A stretch of 23,422 nt of DNA, taken from Bremia lactucae. Lineage: Eukaryota; Oomycota; Peronosporomycetes; Peronosporales; Peronosporaceae. Made by a program: the position numbers and the translations under genes. This document shows, one piece after another, positions 1-8,813 of this stretch (its first letter is position 1; every line of letters begins with the position of its first letter). The stretch is taken from positions 2,277,837 through 2,301,258 of the forward strand of contig NC_090622.1 of assembly GCF_004359215.1 (NCBI RefSeq), written 5' to 3'. The notes below the pieces were generated by a model. The model was given only the letters and a program-made list of their open reading frames with translations. It was not told where the DNA came from and searched no databases.

Positions 1-45
1 TTAATATGTATTGCGAGCGTATCTTTCTAGATACCTCGCGTAACG

Positions 46-87
46 GATGACGCTAGCCGTCATCACGGATGACGCTGGGCGTCATCC
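46..87. repeat. Two adjacent stem-loops in LTR
   Basis: GATGACG (46-52) pairs with CGTCATC (58-64) across a 5-base loop, and GGATGACGC (67-75) pairs with GCGTCATCC (79-87) across a 3-base loop. The two hairpins use nearly the same stem sequence, so this is both a tandem and an inverted repeat. Confidence 0.8.
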
Positions 88-161
88 CTCCTAATATGAA
101 TGCACCATGTGCATTACATCCACAAGGGTTGGTCACAAATGTGCACCACACCCGAGTGTTG

Positions 162-191
162 GGTCTAATTACTATTATTTAGTAATTGACC
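162..191. repeat. LTR-terminal stem-loop
   Basis: AATTACTA (167-174) pairs perfectly with TAGTAATT (180-187) over a 5-base loop, and GGTC/GACC extends the stem around a one-base bulge. It lies about 70 bases before the LTR end, close to where the LTRs at 6894-7441 and 13604-14124 carry a hairpin of different sequence. Confidence 0.75.
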
Positions 192-258
192 ATCCCCTTA
201 AGTACCAAGTGTACTTGACGGGGACTGTGTAACATAAGGTCAACTTTAGCCCGTTACA

Positions 259-1217
259 GTTCCACACACTTAATTTTCATTGTACTATTATAGTTTCACT
301 ACACACTTAATCAAAATCTAATTCCTTAATTAACGAAACCATTTGCCGAATTTTGGACGGGCTCTTCCGTACGCTTTTACCGAAAAAGAATAGAGTTGCG
401 CACGTGCAGTTTAGATAATTGTGAATCGTCCAGATTGAGATCTCTTACATTTTTTTAAATTGAGCCTTCCCTCTCGTGCCCTGAATTCCAGAATATTGCC
501 ATCGATTCAGATGGATTACACCATGTAGGCCTTCTGTGCGCTGATCTGGCAAATCTTCTCGAGCAAGCCACATGTCATTAGGAGCAGATACGATAAATGG
601 TGTACGAACAACCTTCAACTCGATAGATCTACATTCTGCTATTGTTGTATTGAATGTATGGTCCGACTTGTGGCCTAGTGAAAAGGCACAGTCTCAAAAT
701 GCAGAAAGAGATCATAACACATCCAACTTGTTGTCGCCTATGACATGAAAAAAAGTGGCGGTGCGACAATTCTCCCTATTACAATAGCTTCGTTCCTGAT
801 ACTCGATAATGAGTCAGCCAACCTGCTGCCAAAGATAAAAGGTACACTAGGACGTTTTCGCTCAACAGGACTTTTTAAAGAATAGCGAAATAATCTTATT
901 AAAATATTTTTGCCATATTTAAGCAAGAGGATTAAGCTCTACATTATCAATAGACTTCAGCATTGGCAGTATATTCTGACTATGAACCTGATCGGAGCTC
1001 AATAAGCCTACTTACTAAGCTGTCTAGAAGGGACAACCTCAATGAACTTCCCCAAACGAAGAGAACAAGTCACAGATGGATACCCCTCGCACTTTCTTGG
1101 CTTGCGATTGGATGTCTAGCCTAGTAATGCACTGTCGACTCGTCTGGGCGACAGCTGCTCGACCTTAGAGCTGAAATTGACATTGATGTCGCCTAGCCGC
1201 CATGCAATCAAGTAATC
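259..1217. other. Intergenic, no gene recognised
   Basis: This is AT-rich sequence with short open stretches only, such as a 62-codon minus frame at 738-926 and a 46-codon plus frame near 745-885. None shows a recognisable motif or continues in another frame. I saw no long inverted repeat here, unlike the element-derived DNA on either side. The last 150 bases probably hold the promoter of the gene at 1275. Confidence 0.5.
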
Positions 1218-1224
1218 TCATTTT
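1218..1224 (+). promoter_or_regulatory. Candidate oomycete initiator (INR)
   Basis: TCATTTT matches the oomycete initiator consensus YCAYTYY and lies 51 bases before the ATG at 1275, a normal 5' leader length for these genomes. No TATA box is needed in this promoter type. The motif is short and could occur by chance; no flanking FPR element was clearly seen. Confidence 0.4.
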
Positions 1225-1274
1225 GTAATCAAAACATCAGTGTCCGATTCGTTAGCACATATTTAGTCTCCGGA

Positions 1275-2447
1275 ATGAGCAGCAGACGATTTACATCGAA
1301 TCCTTTTGGAGAATTGCAACTGTCGAGTGAAGATCGGACTAAACTCCTAGAAATCGCCGATGCCTTGGTGCAGGTCAAGGTTGAAGAGTATAGGGATTAT
1401 ATTAAGACCAAAAAAAACATCGACACGGCTTGTTGGAAACGATTTTCGTCTGCTGGACCTGTAACGACATTTACGGAGCGCAAAGCTTTTAGCTCGGCTG
1501 TCAACATGATATCGACACTTATGGTAGGTCCACTAGTGGGAACACTGGACGAAGTCATGTTTGGCCTTGCCAGTCCAACGCTCGAGTCGATGCGAGTGAA
1601 AGCGTCATACTTACATGACTTTAGTGCTGCTGCTATCCTCGCGACGATAGTCGAACCAACCGTAGAGGATCCTTTCAGGTCGGTGGTCGTCAAGTGGGCG
1701 GAACTAGATATTCCAGGAGCATCCATTGGTTTTCTACAAAATCGTGACTATGTCTTTGTCGAGAGCACGGGAATTTTGCACGACAGTGGTGGGGAGCGTA
1801 TCGGCTACCATTTGCTTCACTCCGTCAACTTTCCACAAACACTGGAACGTCAAGGCCGGATTCGTGGCAATTTGGCATTGTGCGGCATTTTCCGACAAGA
1901 AGGATCCGATCGAACGGATTGCCGCGGGACGTCGATTATCAATCCAAGAGGCGACATTATCCCCTCGATTGCAATGGCCCGTATGGTGCACGCAACGATG
2001 GCAGGCATAAAGTATACATATTGCGGTAGGATGAAGAAGATCGTGTGGTTACTGGATCAGAAGCATGGTAAGCGAATTGAGCTCGGAGCTCCGCTCTCTA
2101 TCTGGGATCCAGTGTGTGTCACATGTTCTAAGTCTATCAAGAGCTCAAGGCTTCGCAACACAAGCAGAATGTGCAACTTGTGCTATGGAGTGCTCTGCCG
2201 ATCGTGCAAAGTTATGAAGAAACTAACCTTCATTTCACCGGATTTAGAACTTACTCAGTCCAAGTTAAGCTTTTGTGTAAAGTGCTTAGTTGAAGCCAAT
2301 CGTTTGGATACAGTGGAAGCTGCTCGATACCAATTTGTCTACGGGCGTCCTGCTTACCAGAGTGCCCAGAAATCGCTTGGCGCTTCCTTTATGAGCTCGC
2401 TCTCGGGAAGCTTAGTGTTGTCGAAGCCACGCACGAGTAATGCTTAG
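1275..2447 (+). CDS. START-like / FYVE-like zinc-finger protein, 390 aa
   Basis: A single uninterrupted frame and the only convincing intact host gene in the window. Residues about 10-250 resemble the START-like region of the large oomycete START/FYVE family: an N-terminal helix (LLEIADALVQVKVEEY), then a GERIGYHLLHSVNFP-type block at 173-187 and LCGIFRQ at 202-208. The C-terminal finger has four CxxC pairs at 281-284, 300-303, 308-311 and 334-337, preceded by WD at 277-278 in the place of the FYVE WxxD. The basic R(R/K)HHCR signature that contacts PI3P is absent: the second pair is SRMCNLC. It is therefore FYVE-related, and PI3P binding cannot be assumed. The family is expected to act in lipid or membrane binding; the substrate is unknown. 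No signal peptide or membrane segment is visible. The start at 1275 gives a short leader after a candidate initiator. No introns are needed. A divergent FYVE/RING-type finger is the main alternative. Confidence 0.85.
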   Translation: MSSRRFTSNPFGELQLSSEDRTKLLEIADALVQVKVEEYRDYIKTKKNIDTACWKRFSSAGPVTTFTERKAFSSAVNMISTLMVGPLVGTLDEVMFGLASPTLESMRVKASYLHDFSAAAILATIVEPTVEDPFRSVVVKWAELDIPGASIGFLQNRDYVFVESTGILHDSGGERIGYHLLHSVNFPQTLERQGRIRGNLALCGIFRQEGSDRTDCRGTSIINPRGDIIPSIAMARMVHATMAGIKYTYCGRMKKIVWLLDQKHGKRIELGAPLSIWDPVCVTCSKSIKSSRLRNTSRMCNLCYGVLCRSCKVMKKLTFISPDLELTQSKLSFCVKCLVEANRLDTVEAARYQFVYGRPAYQSAQKSLGASFMSSLSGSLVLSKPRTSNA

Positions 2448-3996
2448 GTGCGTAAAAAAATACAGCATAATGTAGTTTGTCCTTTTGGCCGAGGTCATAA
2501 TTGTTAGCTTTGTCGTGTCAACGAGGGTATTTAAGTGTAATACATACAGCTAATAAGTACTTCCCTTCCATTTATATATTATTGTCATCACAACACGCTT
2601 TTGACGTCTAGGTGTGTTCCACTGACTCTTTCTATGCATTTACAGAGTATTTAAAGCCTTGACATCATGGAAACACTAGTGCACAGGAGAAGACCAACTC
2701 CCATGCACAAAAAAATTACTTTACCACATTGCTAATCCAACTTGAATTCCTCAAATTACCACATATAGCGTTGTACATGGTAATTCCATGCAGCAGTTGT
2801 GAACCGCCTTAAGTCAACTCGGCAACTAATTTATCTCACGATGCCACAAAGAGCGGCTGAGGCACAATGACTAAAGTGCAATTATCGCTCATTCATGGCT
2901 ACAGAAACCATAACGCTCTACCACACCTTGGATTTAAAGCAGGTGACGAATTTGGTGTCGAAGCGGCACTTTAAAATCCGCGTGAGCACTCAGGCAGGTG
3001 GTAGCTAAACACGGCATCAGTTTAGGCACAAAGTGCTCAAACTTGCAGATTTGTAAGCTTGCTAAAATAAAAGTAGGGAGTCGGTAAGCCGCACACCCCT
3101 TTTGGTTTAGCCACACACCCGCCCCGTCTGTATTAAATAAAAACGTCATATAAAATATTTGTACTGTATGGGTCATTCCACTACATTCAAAAATCAACAA
3201 TTATTCTTTTGAATCCCTTTTGGCCTTTGGCACATCACACCACCTAAATTATATTAGGGAACCGCTATAGCCACACACCCTAACTTTCTACATGAGAGTT
3301 GCCTCCGGGCACATCAGTAACCGTGTTTTCGTATGACGATGTTAAATGTACGATTTTTAACAGGTGAGAAAAAGCCAAGAGCGGAAGTGCATATTTACCC
3401 TTCAAATAGGTGAATCTTAGTGGTATTTGTGTACCCACCATGAGCCACAATTTCCTAATGTTTGTTGTTGAAAAAGCATCTTGCTATTTAACATGAAAGT
3501 ACGCATATATTGCGAAGTCATTTTGCAGACCTTCCGAGCTACTGAAGCTGGAAAGGCCTGCATAAAGGTTTCTCAATATATATGCTAGCTATCAAAAAGT
3601 AGTTGCTACCATTACGCTACTTTCATAAATACAGCGTGTGACTATATGGCTTCCCAAATGTAATTTAGGGGGTGTACGAAGGTCCCATAGGGATCAAAAA
3701 AGGAACAGTAGTCAATTTTGTGCTATAGCGGAAAAATGAAACTGTTTATTTTTAATTTGTAATTTTATTTAATCGAAATAAACATTCGGTGAGGGCCGGT
3801 TCCCTAAAAGTATTGCGTTACTTTACTATCAATTTTCTGTCCTGGCTTGCATCGCAGCAAATCGAATCTTATGTGTGAGGATTATATTGCTCAAAGCTGA
3901 TGACAAGCATGTAGAGCTTGTGAAATGGCTAAATCAGCAGGTAAATATGTAGGCGGCCGCTACTTAAAGCTGCCACGCACTACCAAACACCTTTTG
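2448..3996. other. Intergenic, no gene recognised
   Basis: About 1.5 kb of AT-rich sequence downstream of the FYVE-like gene. Frames are short (88 codons at most, minus 2934-3200) and show no family motif. Two blocks share CCACACACCC (about 3110 and 3270), but no clear repeat unit forms. No perfect inverted repeat with arms of 8 or more was seen. It may contain old, unrecognisable transposon sequence. Confidence 0.5.
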
Positions 3997-4248
3997 TGTA
4001 ACGAGGTGTCCCATTATATAAGTATCAGATCCAAAACGAGTAATCATTAATACTATGTTCTATGATAGGAAATAAACAAATAAGTACAAATAAGTATCTT
4101 TATTTATTATTTGACTTAAATAGTTCCAATATTACCATATTTGGATATATTGGTGCAATAGAAGAATAGTTCTATTGATGGGTTTATTTAAGTTTCAATT
4201 AACCTCCACCAATCGTCATAAGACACGATTGTGCGGTGCGCAAGGTGG
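3997..4248 (+). mobile_element. Gypsy LTR, 5' (U3) fragment
   Basis: It begins with TGTAACGAGGTG, the same type of start as the LTRs at 13604 (TGTAACGGGG) and 20673 minus (TGTAACGGAG). It then follows LTR A closely: AATACTATGTTCT near 4048, TTTGACTTAAATAGTTCCAATATTACC-type sequence near 4110-4135, and CGATTGTGCGGTGCGCAAGG near 4225-4244. Homology stops at 4248, just before GGCGCCATAC would be expected, and the tail of the tRNA-Lys-like unit takes over. It is a truncated LTR with no internal region. Confidence 0.75.
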
Positions 4249-4313
4249 AGAGCAAAATGGCGACTACTCTTCTGCCATGCAGCGTTTGTCACCCCCGTGG
4301 GGCTCGAACCCAC
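4249..4313 (-). repeat. tRNA T-arm plus tail unit, copy 1
   Basis: These 65 bases comprise the T arm of the tRNA-Lys-like gene and about 40 bases beyond its 3' end. They recur at 4628-4693 with one substitution and one extra C. The unit abuts the truncated LTR at 4248. The layout, a tRNA head followed by a non-tRNA tail, fits a SINE on the minus strand, but only two copies are visible here. Confidence 0.7.
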
Positions 4314-4361
4314 GACCACTGGCTTAAAAGGCCAGCGCTCTACCAACTGAGCTAGACGGGT
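4289..4361 (-). tRNA. tRNA-Lys(UUU)-like gene, damaged acceptor stem
   Basis: On the minus strand this 73-base unit has an intact A box (TAGCTCAGTTGG), D arm, a 5-bp anticodon stem CTGGC/GCCAG with loop CTTTTAA (anticodon TTT, Lys), and a perfect T arm GTGGG-TTCGAGC-CCCAC containing the B box. The acceptor stem is poor: 5' ACCCGTC against 3' GGGGGTG gives only three Watson-Crick pairs plus one G-T, with mismatches at 1-72, 2-71 and 5-68. No T-run terminator follows directly. I infer a pseudogene or the head of a tRNA-derived SINE, because the sequence past its 3' end is repeated with the T arm at 4628-4700. Transcription by Pol III may still be possible; aminoacylation is doubtful. Confidence 0.75.
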
Positions 4362-4627
4362 TTCGCCCTGTCTGATTCATTTTAAGCAATTTAATTTCTC
4401 AGCACTTAATTTGGAAGACTTGGACACATAAGTAGTTATTAAAACTTTGACCAGCTTAAATACAGTTACTGCGCCTAACACTGTGCTTACGCTCGCGTTT
4501 ATATGCTCCAGGCAGAACTGGTATCCATTGCAGCTTGAAGAGAGGTGCATGTCGATGCAAAAGACGTGCTTAATGGAAGTGTAAAATTTTTATGGAGTGA
4601 AGATGCTGCAGCTCATGGTTGCGATGC

Positions 4628-4700
4628 AGAGCAAAATGGCGACTACTCTTCTGTCATGCAGCGTTTGTCACCCCCCGTGGGGCTCGAACCCACGGGGGGT
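4628..4700 (-). repeat. tRNA T-arm plus tail unit, copy 2, ending in a perfect hairpin
   Basis: Second copy of the 4249-4313 unit, lacking everything upstream of the T arm in tRNA orientation. Here the T arm is extended into a perfect 12-bp stem: arms at 4670-4681 and 4689-4700, with the seven-base T loop (GCTCGAA on the plus strand) as hairpin loop. In copy 1 only the 5-bp T stem is symmetrical. A 5'-truncated retroposed copy or a fold-back template switch at the T arm would explain it. Confidence 0.8.
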
Positions 4701-4719
4701 CATGGAATCATTATCAGTT

Positions 4720-5280
4720 GCATATTAACGTCACCAAAGTGATCGTCGCTCATGGAGTCATCACAGTGACTTCTTGTCAAAGAGGTCCAACGAGTCGAAC
4801 AACCTCGTCATCACCTCTTTGGTTGTCACGTTAGAACCCAAAAGTTTAAATTACTCGGCTCCGAGTTATCCGGCAGCCTTTACAGTCGCTACTGAGTCGG
4901 ACGATGACGGTGACTTGGACAAGTCACCCACGATTGGTGTAGCAGATATCTGCCACCGTCACCTGCAATGGCATCAACAGATGACAAATCCCAGTCACCT
5001 CCAGTGGGAGTAGGTAATGACGTATTCCCCATAGAAGGACGCATTAGCGTCTCTTAAAAAATTTGCATTACCAGCAGCTGCACTGATCCATGCAGCTGCA
5101 ATCCTTGCGACCTCAGGCTGTGCGCACAGACTTATTCGTCGCCAGACTGATTTCTATTTAGAAATCAATAAAATATAACATCTCGAATTTTAATCAAGGG
5201 AATTGGTATTTACACCTCATTATTCGGTTATTTACACCCATGCAAAAATAAAAATATCGTCGCTGCCAACTTTAATTTTT
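4720..5280. other. Hairpin-rich leader of copy A, no gene recognised
   Basis: Perfect inverted repeats are crowded here: 4779-4820 (AAAGAGGT/ACCTCTTT enclosing ACGAG/CTCGT), 4909-4928 (GGTGACTTG/CAAGTCACC, 2-base loop), the palindrome GCAGATATCTGC at 4942-4953, 5074-5099 (GCAGCTGCA/TGCAGCTGC) and CTGTGCGCACAG at 5118-5129. A short frame starting at 4970 (MASTDDKSQSPPVGVG) breaks after about 22 codons and matches nothing I know. The hairpin style resembles the gypsy-derived DNA elsewhere, so this may be degraded element sequence. An AATAAA lies near 5167. Confidence 0.5.
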
Positions 5281-5289
5281 ATGAGCCAA

Positions 5290-6706
5290 TCAGAAGCGTT
5301 ATGTATTGCGTTACGCATTTTTTACATGGGCCAAAAACAAACAAACAGGGGCTAAGTTGGACAGAGACATTCCGAAGCCGCGAGACAATTACAAGTGCCT
5401 CGCGTGATCCCAACCGATCGAATGGCGAGTTCATAACTACGACAACTAACAAGGTCTTTGCCATGTACACGATTTCGAGCATTGAGTACGACATATGGGT
5501 AGAACAGACAAGCTTTACGCGGGAACGGCCCTCGGACAGGCCATTATTTGGCAACGATCAAGCAATTTTGACTCGATGTGGTTGACGCAGTTTCAAGAAC
5601 AGACGGAGGCCGGGAAGGCCACGTGGATGTGGTCTTGGGCTTCTCGCGCTTTGTGCTCGTAAAGAAACTTTGCCGTATCGCGTTCTATGACAACGAGGCA
5701 AGCTGCTGGCATCATTAAGAACAAGTCTCTGAAACGCGAATTGACGTTTACGACGCGTGACGAGATTCGGCTGAGCCCACGAGGTCGCGTACATGACATT
5801 TAAATGCAAATAGAAGCTGACATGTCTGCATTCCAAAAGCCAGACAATGAACGGAAGGCAGCAAACATGGAAAGGACGTTTCAAGTCTCGACTTTGAAGC
5901 GTGTGCTTTCTCTTTCGATTTAACATTTCCACGTCAATCGAGTTCTTAATAAGGGACATTTGGTACAGGGGTTTTGGCGGAGTGCACAACTACAAGCGAA
6001 ATTGTTGTCGCTGAAATATTGGAGAGAAGGTTTATGTCGAATGACGAAAAGCTGTGCACGAAGATTGGAATGCGAATTTGGCGTGACGTGCATCATCCTT
6101 TAGTGGCACCGTTGCGTTTTTGTTTCAAAGCCAGTCTTGTGTGTTTTTTAAGCTTGGTATTTTACTTGAGAACAGTCTTTACACGCATATGAATCGTTGT
6201 TACATAATAAAAGAGTATCGAGTAAAAATGTCGCTTGATTTGGAGCGCTTCAAGTTTTACGCTGTACAGACCGTACTTGCACTGTCTCATTTGCATGCGT
6301 GCGACATTGTTTATCCGGATTTGAAGCCCGATAGCATAAAGATTGAGATCGATGGAATTATTGCGCTTGTGGGTTTCGGTCTTTCAAAGACTAGTGTAAA
6401 TTAATTGTCGAGCGCTCGTACGATGGCAAACTCTCCTGCGTATACAGCCCCGATTTTCTGAAACCTAAGCGCTCGCGTGGCTATGGCAAGGCTGTGGATT
6501 GTTGGTGTCTAGGCATTCTTTTGTTCGAAATGCAGCTTGCAATGCGACCGTTTCATCACGTAGCAATTGAGTGTGATTTAAAATATGTATTGTTAGTGAT
6601 ATTGAGTGGTAATTACCGCTTATTTACAATTCAGAATGTAGAAGATTGGACAGTAGACCCACACAACAATATTTTATCGCTTGTAAAAATATGCAAAGTG
6701 CAATAG
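5290..6706 (+). pseudogene. AGC-type protein kinase pseudogene, copy A
   Basis: Remnant of a Ser/Thr kinase of the AGC group (S6K/Akt/PKA-like), read across several frames. Upstream pieces (NFDSMWLTQFQEQTEAG near 5563 and FTTRDEIRLSPRGRVHDI near 5750) belong to an N-terminal region I cannot assign. The glycine loop (near 5944-5965) carries a one-base deletion. Then come an N-lobe piece (5974-6130), ALSHLHACDIVYPDLKPD (about 6270-6322) with HRD as YPD and its Asp retained, GFG in place of DFG (Asp to Gly at 6372-6374), a nonsense codon at 6402-6404 where copy B reads Gln, a one-base deletion at APE (near 6447), and VDCWCLGILLFEM (6494 on). The frameshifts at the glycine loop, at RFCF (near 6120) and at APE are shared with copy B. 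The GFG change and the stop are private. It cannot encode an active kinase. Confidence 0.85.
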
Positions 6707-6893
6707 ATATTGCTTCTGGTTGGCTAATAAAAATCAAGTTGCAGCGTCGGTAATTTATTCTTGTATGGGGTAGAAAGAACCAAATGGTGGGATGGAAATA
6801 TCATTTTCCTTGATCAAAATTATAATGCAAAATTACAAGGAAAGACATAATTGTATTTTCTGTCACCCTACATTAGTCAACATAGTGGGGTGA

Positions 6894-7441
6894 AGTAACG
6901 GGGTGCTTCGTTACATCAGTATTATTTCCTTAAAGAGTAATAGATAATACTATGTTCTTTGGAAAAAAACAACCAAAGAAGTGCAGATAATTATCTTTAT
7001 TAGTAATTTGACTTAATAGTTCCAATATTACCAATTTGGAAATATTGATGCAACAAGGCATCAGCTCTATTGATTGGTTGATTTAATTTTGGAGACACGC
7101 TTGTGCGGTGCGCAGGAGGCGCCATACTTAGTTTGTCATAAGCATGATAAAGTTAGTAGTAGATAGAAGATCGTTACGTAGGAGCTTATATATAAACAGT
7201 GTTACTACTCTATTCTAAGCCTTAGTCAAGAACCTTAATGCTAAGCCCTCTTAGTTTTATAGAAACTTCCCTATATACCGTTGGGTACGTGAAGTTTCGA
7301 GGATTTCACCTACTCTGTAACCGGTGTAAGGTCAACTAGTACTTATCAGTACTAGTGAAAGGTGCCTCATTCCATTTTGAGCACAGTGATGAAGCGGTTA
7401 ACCGAAGATTGTGTAACATAAGCCAAGATTAGCCCGTTACA
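6894..7441 (+). mobile_element. Gypsy LTR, copy A (548 bp)
   Basis: It spans from AGTAACGGGG (TGTAACGGGG in copy B, so the first T is mutated here) to AGCCCGTTACA, giving inverted ends TGTAACGGG/CCCGTTACA. A TATA-like TATATATAAA lies at 7187-7196, consistent with a U3 promoter. A hairpin at 7335-7356 sits about 85 bases before the end. The five flanking bases (GGTGA left, AAATA right) do not form a target-site duplication. No primer-binding site was recognised after 7441, so it may be a recombined or solo LTR beside a second element. Confidence 0.8.
7335..7356. repeat. Conserved LTR hairpin, copy A
   Basis: ACTAGTACT (7335-7343) pairs with AGTACTAGT (7348-7356) over loop TATC. The same hairpin is at 14018-14039. 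The LTR at 20094-20673 (minus) keeps the pairing with compensating base changes at 20157-20178. Confidence 0.85.
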
Positions 7442-7662
7442 AAATACGTCGCCATTACACAATTTCGCAGCATTCAAACAGAGAAATTGTCGATGCTAAT
7501 TATCACCAGTCGATTTAATACACATTGACATTTTGGATTTGCTCTAGAAAAGGTTCACTCTTTGCTGTTCAAGTGCCTGCTCAAAAAAACATCAAAGTGA
7601 CATAAATATTTTCTATGAGAAAAAATAGGTAGAGAAATACAGAATTATTATATATAGTATAT

Positions 7663-7895
7663 AAGTTCCAATATCACTTACTTCGGTAATATTGACGCAA
7701 GTTGACATCAGCTTTATTGATTGGTTGATTAAAGTTTGGATCTACCCCGGCAATCGTCACAAAACACGATTGTGTGGTGCGCAAGTAGGCGCCATACATA
7801 GTTTGTATTACTATAATTAAGTCATAGATAGAAGATCGTTACGTAGGAACTAAATATATTCATATAATTTTTCTTATCTCTATTCTGAAGCCTTA
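7663..7895 (+). mobile_element. Second partial gypsy LTR, copy A
   Basis: This resembles the middle of LTR A (TTCCAATATCACTT..., TTGATTGGTTGATTAAAGTTTGG, GTGCGCAAGTAGGCGCCATAC, AGATCGTTACGTAGGA) but is clearly diverged. Its start and its R/U5 end are missing. The leader of the gag remnant follows directly, so this is most likely the decayed 5' LTR of the downstream gypsy element, into whose neighbourhood LTR A had also inserted. Confidence 0.65.
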
Positions 7896-8009
7896 AAACT
7901 CATTTTAAGCACCTAAAGAAGGCTATCACGCAACGCGTGAAAAGTTCGCTCATTTGAGTTCCTAGAATAGGGAGCGATCGAACGCACGAGTTCGGTAATA
8001 GGCGGTCCA

Positions 8010-8813
8010 GCCGTAGGCGCCATGCTGCTCACTCTGAACACAGATAAACAACATACATACCTGGTCTGTTATATTGTGAGTCATCCACTTGATGACATAC
8101 ACAGGAAGATGTGTTTATTAAAAGTCGTGCATACGGTCCTGTCAAGTCTCACCTGTTCCGGCTTGAACTAGAGACGCTCGACCAAGCGATCTCTATAGCG
8201 GAAAAGGAGGACTTCTGTCTTAAACAGGCTTCCGTCCACTCTGGTGCCTATCGTCCTCTGAGACAAAAAGAAAACGGAGGTCCCGAACCTTTGGATCTCT
8301 CGTATGCGGAGAGCGAGAAACCTCACTCACCTAGTTACAAGCGATTGCAAAGATGCAATTGTTGTCAGAAGACAGGCTACTACGCCTATGAGTGTAGTGC
8401 CCACGGCCAGTGCCTCAAACCTCCCGCTAGGAACTGCGAGAGACGCGGATCCGACGCTGTTGCTACATCGCAACGACGAAGCGGATCATAAATTAAACGG
8501 TCGGAGTCAGTTGGTGCGGAGCGCCCCATTGATCCAGCAACGTTAAAAGAATTTGCAGGTCTTTTGACGAAATTTGCTCCTCACACACAAACATTATGTG
8601 TAACTGCCCCCAGGGGACGAGGTTAACCTCATCACCCTGAAATTTATAGTGGAAAAAAATTGTCACTCAAGTCCCTAGTCGATTGTGGGGCGTCGAACAT
8701 CTTTATTCGACGCCAATGCTAGACGATCGCAAGCTCAATTTCGTTTAGCGCGATAATCCTCTGAAAAGGGATGACAGTGTGCATAGCAACAAGTGCATTT
8801 GTATCAGCAAAAA
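8010..8813 (+). pseudogene. Gypsy gag-protease remnant, copy A
   Basis: The gag N-terminal piece VGAMLLTLNTDKQH (about 8019-8060) joins, after an internal deletion of roughly 400 bp relative to the minus-strand copy near 19380-19960, to GPVKSHLFRLELETLDQAISIAEKE (8111-8215). A zinc knuckle CNCCQKTGYYAYEC follows (about 8355-8397), in which the usual His is Tyr. After frameshifts the aspartic protease appears as LVDCGASNIFIRR, with catalytic motif DCGA at 8681-8692. The coding sequence enters the N gap at 8814. In an active element Gag would form the particle and the protease would mature Gag-Pol. Deletion, stops and frameshifts show it is dead. Confidence 0.8.
8689..8714. repeat. Stem-loop over the protease active site
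   Basis: GGCGTCGAA (8689-8697) pairs with TTCGACGCC (8706-8714) across an 8-base loop, within the codons for GASNIFIRR just after the catalytic Asp. In copy B the left arm is gone: the right edge of its ~530-bp deletion falls at this loop. Confidence 0.8.

Larger units (their letters stand above)
1..258 (+). mobile_element. 3' end of a Ty3/gypsy LTR (truncated by window start)
   Basis: The right edge reads TGTAACATAAGG...TTTAGCCCGTTACA at 228-258, the same terminal block that ends the complete LTRs at 7441 and 14124, so 258 is taken as the LTR end. The rest of the fragment shares little sequence with those LTRs and probably belongs to a related subfamily. It carries several perfect inverted repeats (46-64, 67-87, 99-115, 167-187). 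No internal element sequence follows, so this is a solo LTR or an isolated 3' LTR; the left end is outside the window and a target-site duplication cannot be tested. Confidence 0.75.
4720..8813. repeat. Duplicated block, copy A
   Basis: This block matches 11421-14966 in the same orientation, starting sharply at GCATATTAACG (4720 and 11421). By eye the copies are about 95-97% identical through the leader, the kinase remnant, both LTRs and the start of gag. Copy B lacks 27 bp of the LTR (near 7017-7047) and about 530 bp of gag/protease (about 8166-8696). Copy A runs into the N gap at 8814. Flanks left of 4720 differ between the copies, so that edge is a real breakpoint. Confidence 0.85.

Noticed and set aside
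738..926. 62-codon minus-strand frame upstream of the FYVE-like gene
   Set aside because: No motif and no extension in other frames; in AT-rich intergenic DNA a frame of this length occurs by chance.
1397..2010. Minus-strand and alternate plus frames inside 1275-2447
   Set aside because: Shadows of the FYVE-like coding frame; no motif of their own.
5558..5989. 143-codon minus frame opposite the kinase remnant (and 12260-12496 in copy B)
   Set aside because: The plus strand carries the recognisable kinase-associated peptide blocks; the minus frame is a shadow and is broken in copy B.
4720..8813. Idea that a retrotransposon captured the kinase gene
   Set aside because: The kinase lies outside the LTR (6894-7441) and no LTR of the same element brackets it on the left in either copy; block duplication explains the repeated association.
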